Part shown: in pieces, positions 1 to 9,869 of the stretch
How positions within the stretch are numbered: position 1 is the first letter of the stretch
How the letters are laid out: each line of letters starts with the position of its first letter
Source: Deltaproteobacteria bacterium
Lineage (GTDB): Bacteria; Desulfobacterota; Desulfobacteria; Desulfobacterales; Desulfatirhabdiaceae
Assembly: GCA_016219185.1 (NCBI GenBank)
Contig: JACRBZ010000030.1
Coordinates: 62,001 to 126,000 of the forward strand
Length of the DNA stretch: 64,000 nt
Reading direction: 5' to 3'
The notes under the pieces: model-generated
The model's input: only the letters and a program-made list of their open reading frames with translations
What the model was told of the DNA's origin: nothing
The model's database searches: none
Translations under genes and position numbers: made by a program

Positions 1-1
1 G

Positions 2-2218
2 CCCATTGCTCTGATTATGTTATGCATTTTAGGATTCGGACAAAGTGCCATAGGAGCAACCATTCCCAAATTTAAAGTTGACTCTTGCTTGTCTCGTCAC
101 AAAGTTAACTTTGGGACAAAACAAATTGGTACTATCAACAGTGAAAAGTTTACTATAAGGAACACTGGCACATCCCCCCTCAACCTTAGTTCTTTCATTG
201 TCACCAACGACGATATAAACAATCAGGACTTCTCCCTTTCCGACGACAGTACCTGTGAGGGGGCAAGTTTGGAGAAAGGAGAAACCTGCATTGTCTGGTT
301 CTATTTCAAACCTCTTAATGCGGGAATAAGGACAGGTACTCTCTCCTTTATCTATAATGATGAAACCAATACGCCCCAGGCACGAACAGTTCTCTTAAAA
401 GGAAAAGCCACAGGAGAACCCAATAATACTGCTCCAGTTATTAATTCTTTTACTGCAACACCGTCAAATGTTACCCTGGGAGAAAGTGTAATTCTCTCAT
501 GGGACGTTTCCGATGCCACTTCATTAAGTATCAACCCGGATGTAGGTGTCGTGAGCGGAACTTCTGTTTGTGTAACCCCGAAAACAACTGGTGAGTTCGA
601 ATACATCCTCACTGCTTCAAATGCTTACGGGTCGAGTATCGCTTCAGTAACTGTTACTGTGTCGGAGAATACAGGTGGGATCAACATTTCGTCCTTTGCA
701 GTTTCCAAAGCGGAATCAGCCAGCACATATGATCCGGCAGACATTGTCAATAATACCAAGTTTGACTATACTGTACTGATAGATTTCACTGCCAATACCG
801 CGCAATTATCTACAGGCAATGCTCAACAGATCACCAGTGCCGGGATCGCGCTTACTTCTGAGATCACAATTGCTCCGACAACCTATGGAATCACCATTGT
901 TTCGACCTCTGCCAGTCCGGTGAAATATATACTTTCCGGCATACTTTCCGGTACTCTTACCGTATCGAGCAGCAACAAATATTGTCTATATCTAAAAAAT
1001 GTAACGATTAATGCTTCTTCAGGGCCTGCGATCTACCTGGAATCGGAAAGCAAAGCCTTTATTGTCACAGCTCCGGATACAGCCAATACACTTACTGACG
1101 CAGCTAGCAGCGGTACAATGAAAAAGAAAGGAGCCTTGCATTCTCAAGGTTCAATGATCTTCAGCGGTGACGGCCAGCTTAATGTAACCGGCAACTACAA
1201 GCACGGCATATATAGTAATGATTATATCCGTATCAGCGGTGGTGAACTCGATGTGGAAGTTTCTGTAAAAGATGCAATCAGATCAGTTAATGCCTTCATT
1301 TTCGATGATGGGCACTTGACGATTCGTGCGACCGGAACAACTATCGATGATGAAAGTAAAGGGGTCAAAGTTGAAGGGTTGGAAGGTGAGCGTGGTGCCT
1401 GTAAGGGGTATGTAATAATCAATGGCGGCCATATCACCATAACTTCCGTCGGAAAAGCCATCACTGCCGGATGGGATATCGATGAAGATTCCGAAACAAC
1501 TAGCACATTGGATGACCCGAGTCCATATGTAGAAATCAATAATGGAGTAATTGTCATCAATACTACCGGGACTCCCTATGAATATATAAAAGACGGAGAA
1601 ACAGTCAGTTGCAGTCCGGAAGGGATTGAGGGGAAAAGCTACCTCACAATCAACAGCGCTTATATGGTTATCAACACCACAGATGACGCCCTCAATGCCG
1701 GGAACTCGATAACCATCAATGGTGGCTATATCTATGCTGCAAGTTCAACCAACGATTCAATTGATTCGAATGGGACTCTGACGATTACCGGCGGGGTTAT
1801 TGTCGCCATTGGTGCAGAAATACCGGAAGGTGCGTTTGACTGTGACAGGAACACGTTCCAGATTACAGGCGGCACTTTTGTTGGCATAGCAGGAGATACC
1901 AGTATCCCCACGGCAGGTGTCTGTACTCAAAATTCAATTATCTACAATAGTCTTGCAGCCGGAAATACCATGTCCTTGAAAAGTGCTGATGGCACCACTG
2001 TCGTTTTTGCCTACCAGATTCCCCGGTCTTATTCGACAATGCTTTTCTCATGTCCTGATATTGCCATGGGGGCTAAATACTCCATTATCATTGGTGGGAC
2101 TGCAACCGGCGACTATGATTTTTACGGACTCTACTTCGGAAACTTAAACTACACGGGCGGCTCGACAAATACGAGTTTTACTGTAACAAGCACTGTTACC
2201 AATCTCAAAAACCGATAG
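2..2218 (+). CDS. Secreted beta-helix carbohydrate-binding-type protein (5' end outside window)
   Basis: The frame is open from base 2. The first in-window ATG (17) would give a signal peptide without basic residues, so the true start is probably just upstream and the gene is listed as 5'-partial. A hydrophobic stretch ending near QSAIGA looks like the end of a signal peptide. Residues about 30-130 (counted from ATG 17) resemble an ASH/choice-of-anchor-D beta-sandwich, about 140-215 an Ig-like fold, and about 225 onward the repetitive Gly/Asn/Asp-rich beta-helix of the DUF4353 (Cthe_2159-like) carbohydrate-binding family, with recurring 'hGHhTIT' type rungs. It is probably exported and may bind acidic polysaccharide or Ca2+; that is family knowledge, not shown here. 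Base composition is more AT-rich than the genes to its right. It converges on the lipoprotein gene. Confidence 0.75.
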   Translation, partial: PIALIMLCILGFGQSAIGATIPKFKVDSCLSRHKVNFGTKQIGTINSEKFTIRNTGTSPLNLSSFIVTNDDINNQDFSLSDDSTCEGASLEKGETCIVWFYFKPLNAGIRTGTLSFIYNDETNTPQARTVLLKGKATGEPNNTAPVINSFTATPSNVTLGESVILSWDVSDATSLSINPDVGVVSGTSVCVTPKTTGEFEYILTASNAYGSSIASVTVTVSENTGGINISSFAVSKAESASTYDPADIVNNTKFDYTVLIDFTANTAQLSTGNAQQITSAGIALTSEITIAPTTYGITIVSTSASPVKYILSGILSGTLTVSSSNKYCLYLKNVTINASSGPAIYLESESKAFIVTAPDTANTLTDAASSGTMKKKGALHSQGSMIFSGDGQLNVTGNYKHGIYSNDYIRISGGELDVEVSVKDAIRSVNAFIFDDGHLTIRATGTTIDDESKGVKVEGLEGERGACKGYVIINGGHITITSVGKAITAGWDIDEDSETTSTLDDPSPYVEINNGVIVINTTGTPYEYIKDGETVSCSPEGIEGKSYLTINSAYMVINTTDDALNAGNSITINGGYIYAASSTNDSIDSNGTLTITGGVIVAIGAEIPEGAFDCDRNTFQITGGTFVGIAGDTSIPTAGVCTQNSIIYNSLAAGNTMSLKSADGTTVVFAYQIPRSYSTMLFSCPDIAMGAKYSIIIGGTATGDYDFYGLYFGNLNYTGGSTNTSFTVTSTVTNLKNR

Positions 2219-2304
2219 GATTTTTGATTTTATTTGAGCTGATTTCAAAATTAAGGTCAATTAATTTAAATAAGGAGTGAAGACGCTTCCTGAAAAGAAT
2301 TGGT

Positions 2305-3801
2305 TTAAAAGTCCGTTTCCATGAAAATTTTATCCATAAAAAATGGATCGTCGAAATGGCGGATGCCTATGAAGGCCACTGCCTGGCGGCCCCATTGCCG
2401 CATGGAACCGGGGGAGAGAACGCCCGTCGGCCAGAGGATGAAGCGCTCCAGTCTTTCGGTCCCGATTCCCACGCCATCCTGATCGAACATGCCGGCACGC
2501 CCGTCTGTATGACAGGGAAGGCTGCGGAGCTGTCCATAGTCAGCCAGGGAATAGATGGCTGATTCCGATTGCGTTTCACGTGCCAATGGATAGAGATGCT
2601 GAACCGCATGGGTTCGGCTCTTTAAGGCTATGGTCATGAACTCGCTGATCGGATTGACTTCAGGCGTCTGAAGGATCAGCGGCGATTCCGCATAATCGTT
2701 CTTTTCACGAACATGTAGCCTTTTTGTCGGAAAAGCCATGTAGTAACATCCGCAATTGTGAATGGTTTCATAAAGCAGGGGCTCTCCGTTTTTGTCCAGA
2801 GTGATGCGATAATTTATCCCATCCAGAAGCCCCCCATATATATCCAAAAGATTTGCCTTGGGACGGGAGGGAAACCAGACGATGTAATTAAGCTGGGTCA
2901 GGATATCCTTTCCAAAATGCGTAAAAGAAGGCAGCGTATAGGTCATGGGGTGTCCGGTATTGACGCCAAGCTCCCCTTCGGGATTCCAGAAAGGCGTGCC
3001 GATTTTGTCATGCTCGTTCTGTGTCTGCACTTCCCAGATTGGGGCATATATCCGGAAAAGCGCCTGCAAATCCTCGGGAGCGTATGCTGGAATGCCCAGG
3101 GAATCCGACCGGGTTTTCTCAATGATCTGGCGGCTTAAGGGCAGCTCACCGGGTTTTTCCGGAGCATATCTGATGCCTGACCAATCCTCCGGAGGCTGGG
3201 CGGAGAAGTTTTTTTTGGCCTCGGCATGCCAATTGTCAACACCCAATGAAACAAACACACTGAACAGCGGATAAACGCCCAATGTCCGGCGAAGCAGGCT
3301 GTATTCATCGGGAACGACTACCTGTTCACGCAGCTTCTCAATCCGGGGACCGGAGTCCTGAAAATCCGCAGCCTTTAAAAGGTTGCCGCAGGTGACGACA
3401 TTAGCGCTAAGTTCGGCTTTGCTGCTTGCCGAAGCCAGGGCAGGGGCATCCATAGCCGGCAGGTTGGCGATTTCATATCCGCGGGACTCTTGATCCAGAG
3501 CCTGCATGTGATTTACCCATGCCGCAAAGGATTCCCTGTCCATGGCCCATTCCCGAAACGAGGCCAAAAAACGATTTGCCCGCAGGTATGGGTAACCCTT
3601 TACACGGAAAGCGCCTGAATCCATTACGCCGGCTTCAGTGGTCTGTTGATCCAGCGATGCAAAAAAATCCGCGCAACTTTCCGTCGTCCCGCCATCGCTG
3701 GTTTGCGTCGACTGGATATGAGGCATGGCGCAACCGGCCAGAAAAACAGCCGAAATCCAGAGGATGGATATCAGAAGAAGCCTTGATCTCGATCTGAACA
3801 T
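2305..3801 (-). CDS. Predicted lipoprotein of unknown function
   Basis: 498 residues with a basic N-terminus, a hydrophobic stretch and a lipobox (FLAGC, Cys near residue 23), so it should be lipid-anchored after signal peptidase II cleavage. The mature part is soluble-looking, with no membrane segments, and contains a Cys pair (HNCGCYY) in the second half. I do not recognise a family. It lies upstream-to-downstream after the MocR regulator on the same strand (98 bp gap), so co-transcription is possible but not evident. Long ORFs on the opposite strand here are shadows of its codon pattern. Confidence 0.75.
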   Translation of the reverse strand: MFRSRSRLLLISILWISAVFLAGCAMPHIQSTQTSDGGTTESCADFFASLDQQTTEAGVMDSGAFRVKGYPYLRANRFLASFREWAMDRESFAAWVNHMQALDQESRGYEIANLPAMDAPALASASSKAELSANVVTCGNLLKAADFQDSGPRIEKLREQVVVPDEYSLLRRTLGVYPLFSVFVSLGVDNWHAEAKKNFSAQPPEDWSGIRYAPEKPGELPLSRQIIEKTRSDSLGIPAYAPEDLQALFRIYAPIWEVQTQNEHDKIGTPFWNPEGELGVNTGHPMTYTLPSFTHFGKDILTQLNYIVWFPSRPKANLLDIYGGLLDGINYRITLDKNGEPLLYETIHNCGCYYMAFPTKRLHVREKNDYAESPLILQTPEVNPISEFMTIALKSRTHAVQHLYPLARETQSESAIYSLADYGQLRSLPCHTDGRAGMFDQDGVGIGTERLERFILWPTGVLSPGSMRQWGRQAVAFIGIRHFDDPFFMDKIFMETDF

Positions 3802-3898
3802 AGGCAGAATTCCTTCTTTTTGTCGGCTTCACCGGCATAGCGATGTCATATTTGCCACACACGCTTATCGGTTCCGCACTTGAGCCGGATTCCCCGGT

Positions 3899-5350
3899 TT
3901 AAGACTCAAGTAAACCCGAGACGATTTGCCCCAGGCGGGCGATGGTGGTTTCGAGCTGTTCATTCCAGGGGCTGCCGCAACTGATCCGCATGCAATTACG
4001 AAAGCGATCGGTTGTGGCGCAGATGATTCCTGGAATGATGGCGATGCGCTCCTTCATGGCCTGCTGAAAAACCTCCAGAGTATCGACCGTCTCATCCAGC
4101 TCGACCCATAGCATCAATCCGCCCTTGGGGCAGGTGATGCGGGTATTTTGGGGGAAATAGCGGGCAATGGCCAGGGCAGTATTTCCGAGCTGGGACTTCA
4201 GCGCCGTCCGCAGCCGCCTCAAATGTCGATCAAAAGCCCCGGATTCCAGAAAATCTGCGATCACATGCTGGTTGAGGGAAGATGTGGAAATGGACGTGTT
4301 GATTTTTATCCGCTGCACCTGCTCTTTAAACCGGCCCGGCAGGGTCCAGCCGATCCTCAGGCCAGGGCTGAGGGTTTTTGAAAAAGACGCGCAATGCAGC
4401 ACCATCCCCTGCGCATCCATGGATTTCAGCGTGACCGGGGCCTGGCGGTCAAAATAAAGCTCCCCGCAGATGTTGTCTTCGATGATCGGAATGCCGCGCG
4501 GGCCAAGGATTTGAAGCAGCCTTTGTTTCCGCTCGATCGGCATGACGAATCCCATGGGATTCTGGAAATTGGGATTAAGAATGCATGCCTTCACATTGTG
4601 TGTTTTCAGCACCGTCTCCAGCGAGTCCAGATCCATGCCGGTGTCCGGATCCGTGGGTATTTCAAGGGCCAGCATGTCCTGGTCTTCGATCAACTGCAAA
4701 AAACAGTGAAAGCTCGGTGATTCCACCAGAATGGTATCCCCAGGTCTGGCCACGGCCCTGAGGCAGATGCTGATGGCTTCCATGCAGCCGTTGGTCACGA
4801 TGATATCATCTTCTGCGGCATTCGGAATCACGCCGGAAATACGCTTGGCGATTTCCCGGCGCAGGCGAATCGATCCAGCCGGCAGTTCATACCGGGTCAA
4901 CCATTGTCCTGTCTGCTTCTGGGTGGTAGACTTGATGATCCGCAAGAGCTGAGCATGGGGAAGCAGGTCCGAAGCGGGCGCTGTGCAACCCAGATTGATG
5001 ATGTCCGGATCGCTCATGGCTTCGATTGCGGTATTGATCAGGTTATGGGTTGAAACCTTACGGGGCCAGGGCTTGTGATGCTTCAGTTTCGGCGCGGGCA
5101 ACAGATTCGGCAGGGCCGATCGGACATAAAATCCGGATTTGGGCTGGGTTTCAATCACCCCCCGTTTTTCGAGTTCAATATATGCCTGATACACCGTCGT
5201 GATGCTGAAACCGGACCAGTCATGCAGTTTGCGAATCGAAGGCAGTTTTTCTCCGGCCCGGAAGATTCCGCCAAGAATCTTATTTTCGATGTCGTCGGCC
5301 AGCCGGATGTAGTGAAAATGATTGCTTGTTTCGGAAAGTGAAGTATCCAT
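3899..5350 (-). CDS. MocR/PdxR-type GntR regulator with aminotransferase-like domain
   Basis: 483 residues. Residues about 10-80 form a GntR winged helix-turn-helix (IENKILGGIFRAGEKLPS..RKLHDWSGFSITTVYQAY), followed by a linker and a fold-type I aminotransferase domain from about 105 onward. The PLP lysine region is visible as the SFSKTLSPGLRIGW motif, with the NPNFQNPMG motif upstream of it. In this family the aminotransferase domain usually senses PLP or an amine and the protein regulates vitamin B6, GABA or taurine genes; no obvious target lies beside it. The start is the ATG at 5350. It is preceded by about 155 bp of non-coding DNA before the divergent small ORF. Confidence 0.9.
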   Translation of the reverse strand: MDTSLSETSNHFHYIRLADDIENKILGGIFRAGEKLPSIRKLHDWSGFSITTVYQAYIELEKRGVIETQPKSGFYVRSALPNLLPAPKLKHHKPWPRKVSTHNLINTAIEAMSDPDIINLGCTAPASDLLPHAQLLRIIKSTTQKQTGQWLTRYELPAGSIRLRREIAKRISGVIPNAAEDDIIVTNGCMEAISICLRAVARPGDTILVESPSFHCFLQLIEDQDMLALEIPTDPDTGMDLDSLETVLKTHNVKACILNPNFQNPMGFVMPIERKQRLLQILGPRGIPIIEDNICGELYFDRQAPVTLKSMDAQGMVLHCASFSKTLSPGLRIGWTLPGRFKEQVQRIKINTSISTSSLNQHVIADFLESGAFDRHLRRLRTALKSQLGNTALAIARYFPQNTRITCPKGGLMLWVELDETVDTLEVFQQAMKERIAIIPGIICATTDRFRNCMRISCGSPWNEQLETTIARLGQIVSGLLES

Positions 5351-5506
5351 CGAAAATCCTGTCTGTTTAAATTCATCATGTGTGACGGTCCATGGACCCG
5401 CTATCTGTTATGGCTGAAATACCAAAAATCTGTATCTGTACTTCTTTATCAAAACAGAACATGATGCGCAACCATCAAGATGGACTTTCGATCAGGGAGA
5501 AATGCA

Positions 5507-5731
5507 ATGAACGATTGGTTTTTTCGGGAATATGCCAGAATGCGGGAGACGGATGCCATGAGCCGATATATCAATGCTTTTCGGATATTGATCACCCCGG
5601 AAGATTCCAGCACGCTGGATACCGACCTGAGGGTTGAAATTCGTTTCCCCGGGCTGATGCAGACTGCGAAAACCCTTTTCTGGCTGCTTCTGTCCATAGC
5701 CATGCCGATAGGCATCGCTCGGATTTTTTAG
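5507..5731 (+). CDS. Small hypothetical protein with C-terminal membrane segment
   Basis: A 74-residue ORF starting at an ATG preceded by a GGGAGA ribosome-binding site about 8 bases upstream. The sequence ends in a hydrophobic stretch (TLFWLLLSIAMPIGIARIF) that could be a single C-terminal membrane anchor. An in-frame ATG at 5480 is less likely because it lacks a ribosome-binding site. I do not recognise a family. It is divergent from the MocR gene and convergent with the TPR gene, so it could be a small target or simply a chance ORF. Confidence 0.45.
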   Translation: MNDWFFREYARMRETDAMSRYINAFRILITPEDSSTLDTDLRVEIRFPGLMQTAKTLFWLLLSIAMPIGIARIF

Positions 5732-5806
5732 CGCCTGATGCCATCCGTTTGTTCAACACCTGCCCTCCATTACGGGAATGGGGGATTAAAAGCGAGCGGT
5801 CACGGA

Positions 5807-6436
5807 TCACTGCTGCTTCATTTTCTTGAGCATTTCATCGATGGATTGCCCGTTTGGCGCCATGGCCAGCGGGTTGATCGCCAGGAGTTCTTCCCATGCC
5901 TGGATGGCGCCCTTCGGATTGTTCAAATCGTGCATCAGCACAATCCCCTTGTTGAACCTTGCGATTTCATGCTTGGGGTCAACGCTGACGGCCTTGTCAA
6001 AATTCTGAATCGCTTTGTCGAATTTTCCGGCTTTGCGATACATCACGCCAAGATCCGTCAACACATCGGCATTGTCGGGGTTAAGGGCCAGTGCCTTTTC
6101 ATAGGCGGTAATGGCTTTTTCCGGAAGGTTTGCATCAAAGCATAGATTCCCCAGTTGAATCCACCCGGCGATGTCACCGGGGTTCTGGGATGTTCTGAAC
6201 TCCAGCCCCGCGATCTGATCCGAAAGCTCGGCAGTTGATTTGTGATCCGCCTGGGATGCAGGAGGCGGCATGGCGGGACTTCCCCCTGTCTTGTAAAGGG
6301 TCAGCAGCACGCCGACCAGAATGCCCGCGACAAACGCCAGCGCAACAACCCCGTAAGAGACGCCGCGTTTTTCAGGGATTTTTTCAATGGGCTTTTCCGT
6401 ATTTTTATTTTTTTCAGCTTTTTTCTGCTTTGCCAT
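5807..6436 (-). CDS. Membrane-anchored TPR protein
   Basis: 209 residues. A Lys-rich N-terminus (residues 1-23) is followed by one hydrophobic helix (about 27-47, VVALAFVAGILVGVLLTLY), a Pro/Ala linker and about three tetratricopeptide repeats (about 85-190; signatures such as WIQLGNLCFDANLPEKAI, DVLTDLGVMYRKAGKFDKAI and ARFNKGIVLMHDLNNPKGAI). The expected topology is N-in with the TPR array outside the membrane. Such proteins commonly help assemble periplasmic or cytochrome complexes; no partner is visible here. It is transcribed divergently from the hydrogenase operon, with about 225 bp between them. Confidence 0.85.
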   Translation of the reverse strand: MAKQKKAEKNKNTEKPIEKIPEKRGVSYGVVALAFVAGILVGVLLTLYKTGGSPAMPPPASQADHKSTAELSDQIAGLEFRTSQNPGDIAGWIQLGNLCFDANLPEKAITAYEKALALNPDNADVLTDLGVMYRKAGKFDKAIQNFDKAVSVDPKHEIARFNKGIVLMHDLNNPKGAIQAWEELLAINPLAMAPNGQSIDEMLKKMKQQ

Positions 6437-6557
6437 AAATGCCTCCGTATTACGATTTCATATTTCCATTTCTACCGGATTCTTTCACAACTAAGCGTAT
6501 TCATCAAATGGATTTTGACAACTTCGGAAAAGGTATCGAATCCAAACGAAAATGTTC

Positions 6558-6586
6558 TTGACCGTCTTCAGCGCACCTGTTATGCA
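6558..6586 (+). promoter_or_regulatory. Weak candidate sigma-70 promoter for the mvh operon
   Basis: TTGACC, 17 bases, then TATGCA, about 75 bases upstream of the ATG at 6662. The -10 box is poor, and a TTGACA at 6515-6520 without a good -10 partner is an alternative. No sigma-54 signature is seen here. Confidence 0.3.
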
Positions 6587-6661
6587 TAAGCATCGGCTGT
6601 TTTCTTCGGGTGGATGGTGCGCCTGAAGGCTCGCATAACCTTCAGTCAAGGAGGAACGATC

Positions 6662-8458
6662 ATGTGGAAAACGGTCAGCAAGGGATGGGCCGGGGTCGAA
6701 CCCGCCGTCAAACAGTTTCTCCCGCCCTGCCAGGTGCGGTGTCCCATCAACGAGGACATCCAGAGAACCAACGTCCTCATTTCCCTTCTTCCTGAAGATC
6801 CGGAGCTTGCCACGGACGGTATCGTACAGATCGGTGACTACCTCTACGAAAAAAACCCTTTTTTCCCCGTTTGCGGGTATGTTTGCGGAATCTGCGAACT
6901 GGAGTGCAACTACCAGTCTAAAGGCGGCGCCATCCGGCGGCGGCTCCTGAAGCGCTTTATTGCAGATACCTACATCTACCAGATGGAAAAACATGAAGAA
7001 TACCCGCTCATCAAGAACCGGGAAAACGTGGCTGTTGTGGGCGGCGGGCCGGCCGGGTTGATGTGCGCCTATGATCTGAGCAAGCGGGGTTACCGGGTGA
7101 CGATCTTCGAGGCCTCGGACCGCCTGGGCGGCGCCCTGTGGCTGATCCCGCGCTACCGGCTTCCGGAGAAGGTGCTTGCCTCGACCCTGGAAACCCTCGT
7201 GAGGCTGGTGGGGATCGACGTGAAATACAACACCCGGATCGGCGAGGGCAAGTGGACCCTCGAGAAACTCCGCAACGACGGCTATCAGGCGGTCTTCCTG
7301 GCGCAGGGGACGCCTGCCCCGCGGACCCTGAGTTTCGGCGGAAAACAGGTGGAGGGTCAGGACCTGTCCGGGGTCATGTACGGGCAGACATTTCTTTACG
7401 AGGTCAGCCACGGCAACATCAAGCCCAACTACTTCCGGGGCAAGAAGGTGCTGGTCATCGGCGGCGGAAACGTGGCTTTCGATGTTGCCAGGACCGTCCG
7501 CAGGCTTGCCGGTGAGACCACCATGGTCTGCCTCGAGTGCGAGGACCGCAGCTCCAGGGACCGCGTGCCGGCCGACTGGGAAGAGGTCCGCGGCGCATGG
7601 GAGGAGGGTATCCGGATCATTTATTCGCGGGGGGTAAGCAGGATCATCGGTACGGGCGAACGGATGCAGAAGGTCGAGTGCCCGCGCTGCCTGAGCGTTT
7701 TCGATGCCAAAGGATTCAATCCGAAGTTCGACATGGCCGACACCCTCACCCTGGAAGGCGATGTGCTCATCATCACGGTGGGGCAGGGGCCGGATATTCT
7801 GGTCCTTCGGACGGACGGTCTCCTGAACGAGCGGGGGCAACTGGTCGTTGATCCGCTGACCCTGCAGAACCAGAACAAGGAGTGGATCTTCATCGGCGGG
7901 GACGTGCGCCGGATCGGGTTCATGGTGGATGCCATGAAGGACGGCCTGACAGCCGCCGATTCCATTGAGCGCTATCTGCGCGAACTGAGCCTGCGGGAAG
8001 GGCGCAGCCGTCTCCTGGAGTCGCAGGATATCCCCCGTCGGCGGCATTACGAGTCGGAGCCGGAGATCCTCTGGATACCGCCGGAAAAGCGGATGCACTT
8101 CAGGCTGTTTGAAAGAGGTTTCACCCTCCCCGAGGCTATCGATGAGGCCAAGCGCTGCCTTTCCTGCGGGCCGTGCATCTCATGCAAGGCCTGTGTTTCC
8201 GTGGGGATACAAAAGAGTCTGCCGGCAGTCGAGGTGAATTCCGAGCGTTGCTGCGGCTGCGGGATCTGCGTGTCGGTGTGTTATTACGGTGCGGCCCAGT
8301 CGAAAGACGTCGAAAACAAGCGGGTGTCGGTGACGGACAGCTTCAAGTGCAAGTCCTGCGGCATGTGTGTGGTCGCTTGCCCCTCCAATGCCAGGCGGTT
8401 GGTCGGAGATACGATGGACCAGAGGATCGAGACGGTCTATTCCTCGCTGGCTCAATAA
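6662..8458 (+). CDS. GltD-like FAD/NAD(P) oxidoreductase with C-terminal ferredoxin clusters (hydrogenase-associated)
   Basis: 598 residues from the ATG at 6662, chosen because AAGGAGG lies 8 bases upstream; the longer reading from 6614 has none. The N-terminus carries the cysteine pattern of GltD-type proteins (CQVRCPI, then CGYVCGICELEC). An FAD-binding GGGPAG motif near residue 140 and an NAD(P)-binding GGGNVAFD motif near 270 follow. The C-terminus (about 500-590) has ferredoxin-type Cys clusters (CLSCGPCISCKAC, CCGCGICVSVC, CKSCGMCVVAC). It is first in an operon with mvhD, mvhG and mvhA, where an HdrA flavoprotein would normally supply the flavin. It probably links the hydrogenase to NAD(P)H, possibly by bifurcation; that is inference. 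Confidence 0.88.
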   Translation: MWKTVSKGWAGVEPAVKQFLPPCQVRCPINEDIQRTNVLISLLPEDPELATDGIVQIGDYLYEKNPFFPVCGYVCGICELECNYQSKGGAIRRRLLKRFIADTYIYQMEKHEEYPLIKNRENVAVVGGGPAGLMCAYDLSKRGYRVTIFEASDRLGGALWLIPRYRLPEKVLASTLETLVRLVGIDVKYNTRIGEGKWTLEKLRNDGYQAVFLAQGTPAPRTLSFGGKQVEGQDLSGVMYGQTFLYEVSHGNIKPNYFRGKKVLVIGGGNVAFDVARTVRRLAGETTMVCLECEDRSSRDRVPADWEEVRGAWEEGIRIIYSRGVSRIIGTGERMQKVECPRCLSVFDAKGFNPKFDMADTLTLEGDVLIITVGQGPDILVLRTDGLLNERGQLVVDPLTLQNQNKEWIFIGGDVRRIGFMVDAMKDGLTAADSIERYLRELSLREGRSRLLESQDIPRRRHYESEPEILWIPPEKRMHFRLFERGFTLPEAIDEAKRCLSCGPCISCKACVSVGIQKSLPAVEVNSERCCGCGICVSVCYYGAAQSKDVENKRVSVTDSFKCKSCGMCVVACPSNARRLVGDTMDQRIETVYSSLAQ

Positions 8459-8473
8459 CAAAGGAGACTGCCC

Positions 8474-8869
8474 ATGGAAACCTATAAGCCCAAACTCGTC
8501 TGCTTTTCATGCAATTTCGGGTGGGGGTATCTGAGCGATGCGGAAACCCTATCTGCCGCCACCCTGAACTGGATACCGGTGGCCTGCAGCGGAAAGATCG
8601 ACACCAGCCACATCCTGAAGGCCTTCAGGGCCGGGGCCGACGGGGTGCTGATCCTCGGGTGCCCCGAAGGACATTGCCATTTTCAGGACGGCAACTATCA
8701 GACCCGGAAGAAGGTCTTCCTGATTCAGAAGGTGCTGGATGCCTTCGGGATCGAACCGGAAAGACTGACCATGGATCTTGCCATTGATCCGGAGGGGAAG
8801 AAGATCCCGCTGCTGGTCGGTCAGATGAGAAATAACCTGCTCAAACTGGGCCCGGTGAAACAGGTATAG
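8474..8869 (+). CDS. mvhD: MvhD-like hydrogenase iron-sulfur subunit
   Basis: 131 residues. Conserved cysteines (CFSCNFG near the start, VACSGKID, ILGCPEGHCHFQDGNYQ) match the MvhD/FlpD family, which carries a [2Fe-2S] cluster and passes electrons between the hydrogenase and the HdrA flavoprotein in methanogens. It begins 15 bases after the flavoprotein stop, with an AAAGGAG ribosome-binding site, and ends 16 bases before mvhG. A second paralogue lies in the Hdr cluster at 33463-33882, so the two operons could share or exchange partners. Confidence 0.9.
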   Translation: METYKPKLVCFSCNFGWGYLSDAETLSAATLNWIPVACSGKIDTSHILKAFRAGADGVLILGCPEGHCHFQDGNYQTRKKVFLIQKVLDAFGIEPERLTMDLAIDPEGKKIPLLVGQMRNNLLKLGPVKQV

Positions 8870-8885
8870 GCAAAGGGGGATTAAG

Positions 8886-9869
8886 ATGGCTGAGAAACCG
8901 AAGGTTGCGATTTGCGGGTTGGGGGCCTGTGCGGGATGCGACGAGGCGGTGATCGACCTGAACGAGGCAATTTTGCAGGTGGCCGATGCCGTCGATATCG
9001 TTCTCTGGCCCCTGGCCATGGATTTTAAATACAGCCGCATTCAGGCCATGCAGGATGGTGAGATCGCGCTCAGCATCCTCTCGGGCTCCGTGAGAAACTC
9101 CGACCACCAGGATATGGCGGAATTGCTGAGGAAAAAATCCCAACTTGTGCTTGCCATGGGCGCCTGTGCGTGCTTTGGCGGCACCCCCGGCCTGGCCAAC
9201 TTCCGTGGCAAGGACGACATCTTCAACTGGGTTTACCGGGACGCGCCAACGGTGGTGAACCCGAGCGGCAGTTTCCCGCAGACGGAGACCGTTCTAAACG
9301 GCCACAAACTGACCCTTCCGAGCTTCTTTGAGCACGTTTTCACGCTGGATCAGGTCATTGACGTGGATTACTACCTTCCGGGGTGCCCGCCGCCGCCGGA
9401 TTTGATCGGCAACGCCATTAACGCGGTGCTCGACGGCGACCTTCCGCCGAAAGGATCCACCCTGGCGCCCCGCAAGGCCCTCTGCGACACCTGTCCCCGC
9501 AACCAGCACAAACCAAACCGCATGGAGATCAGGTCTTTCAGGCGTATCCACGAGGTGGAGGCCGACCCGGACGCATGCTTTCTGGCGGCCGGGATCATCT
9601 GCCTGGGGCCTGCGACGCGCACGGGATGCGGGGAGACCTGCATCCGGATCAACATTCCGTGTCGCGGCTGTTTCGGCCCGGTCCCGGGTGTCGTGGGGTC
9701 CGGACCCAAGTTCCTGTCCACGCTCGCTTCCCTGCTCGTGGTGGAGCGGGACGATGAGATCAAGGATGCCATTGATTCCATTGACGACCCTGTCGGCTAC
9801 CTGTACCGTTTCGCCCAGCCTTCATCCATCCTGGGGAGAAGAAGCGCGAAGAAAAGCATGGAGGAATGA
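8886..9869 (+). CDS. mvhG: Group 3c-like [NiFe] hydrogenase small subunit
   Basis: 327 residues. The proximal cluster ligands are visible as CAGC near residue 15, MGACACFGG near 95 and PGCPPPP near 165. A C-terminal half rich in Cys (CDTCPR, GCGETCIRINIPCRGC) would hold the medial and distal 4Fe-4S clusters. No twin-arginine signal is present, so it is cytoplasmic like MvhG and the F420-non-reducing enzymes. It overlaps the large-subunit gene by an ATGA junction, which suggests translational coupling. Confidence 0.9.
   Translation: MAEKPKVAICGLGACAGCDEAVIDLNEAILQVADAVDIVLWPLAMDFKYSRIQAMQDGEIALSILSGSVRNSDHQDMAELLRKKSQLVLAMGACACFGGTPGLANFRGKDDIFNWVYRDAPTVVNPSGSFPQTETVLNGHKLTLPSFFEHVFTLDQVIDVDYYLPGCPPPPDLIGNAINAVLDGDLPPKGSTLAPRKALCDTCPRNQHKPNRMEIRSFRRIHEVEADPDACFLAAGIICLGPATRTGCGETCIRINIPCRGCFGPVPGVVGSGPKFLSTLASLLVVERDDEIKDAIDSIDDPVGYLYRFAQPSSILGRRSAKKSMEE

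Noticed and set aside
6491..8098. 535-codon ORF on the minus strand
   Set aside because: It lies antisense to the clearly conserved GltD-like gene, has Arg/Pro/His-rich low-information composition and no recognisable motif; it is a shadow of high-GC codon usage.
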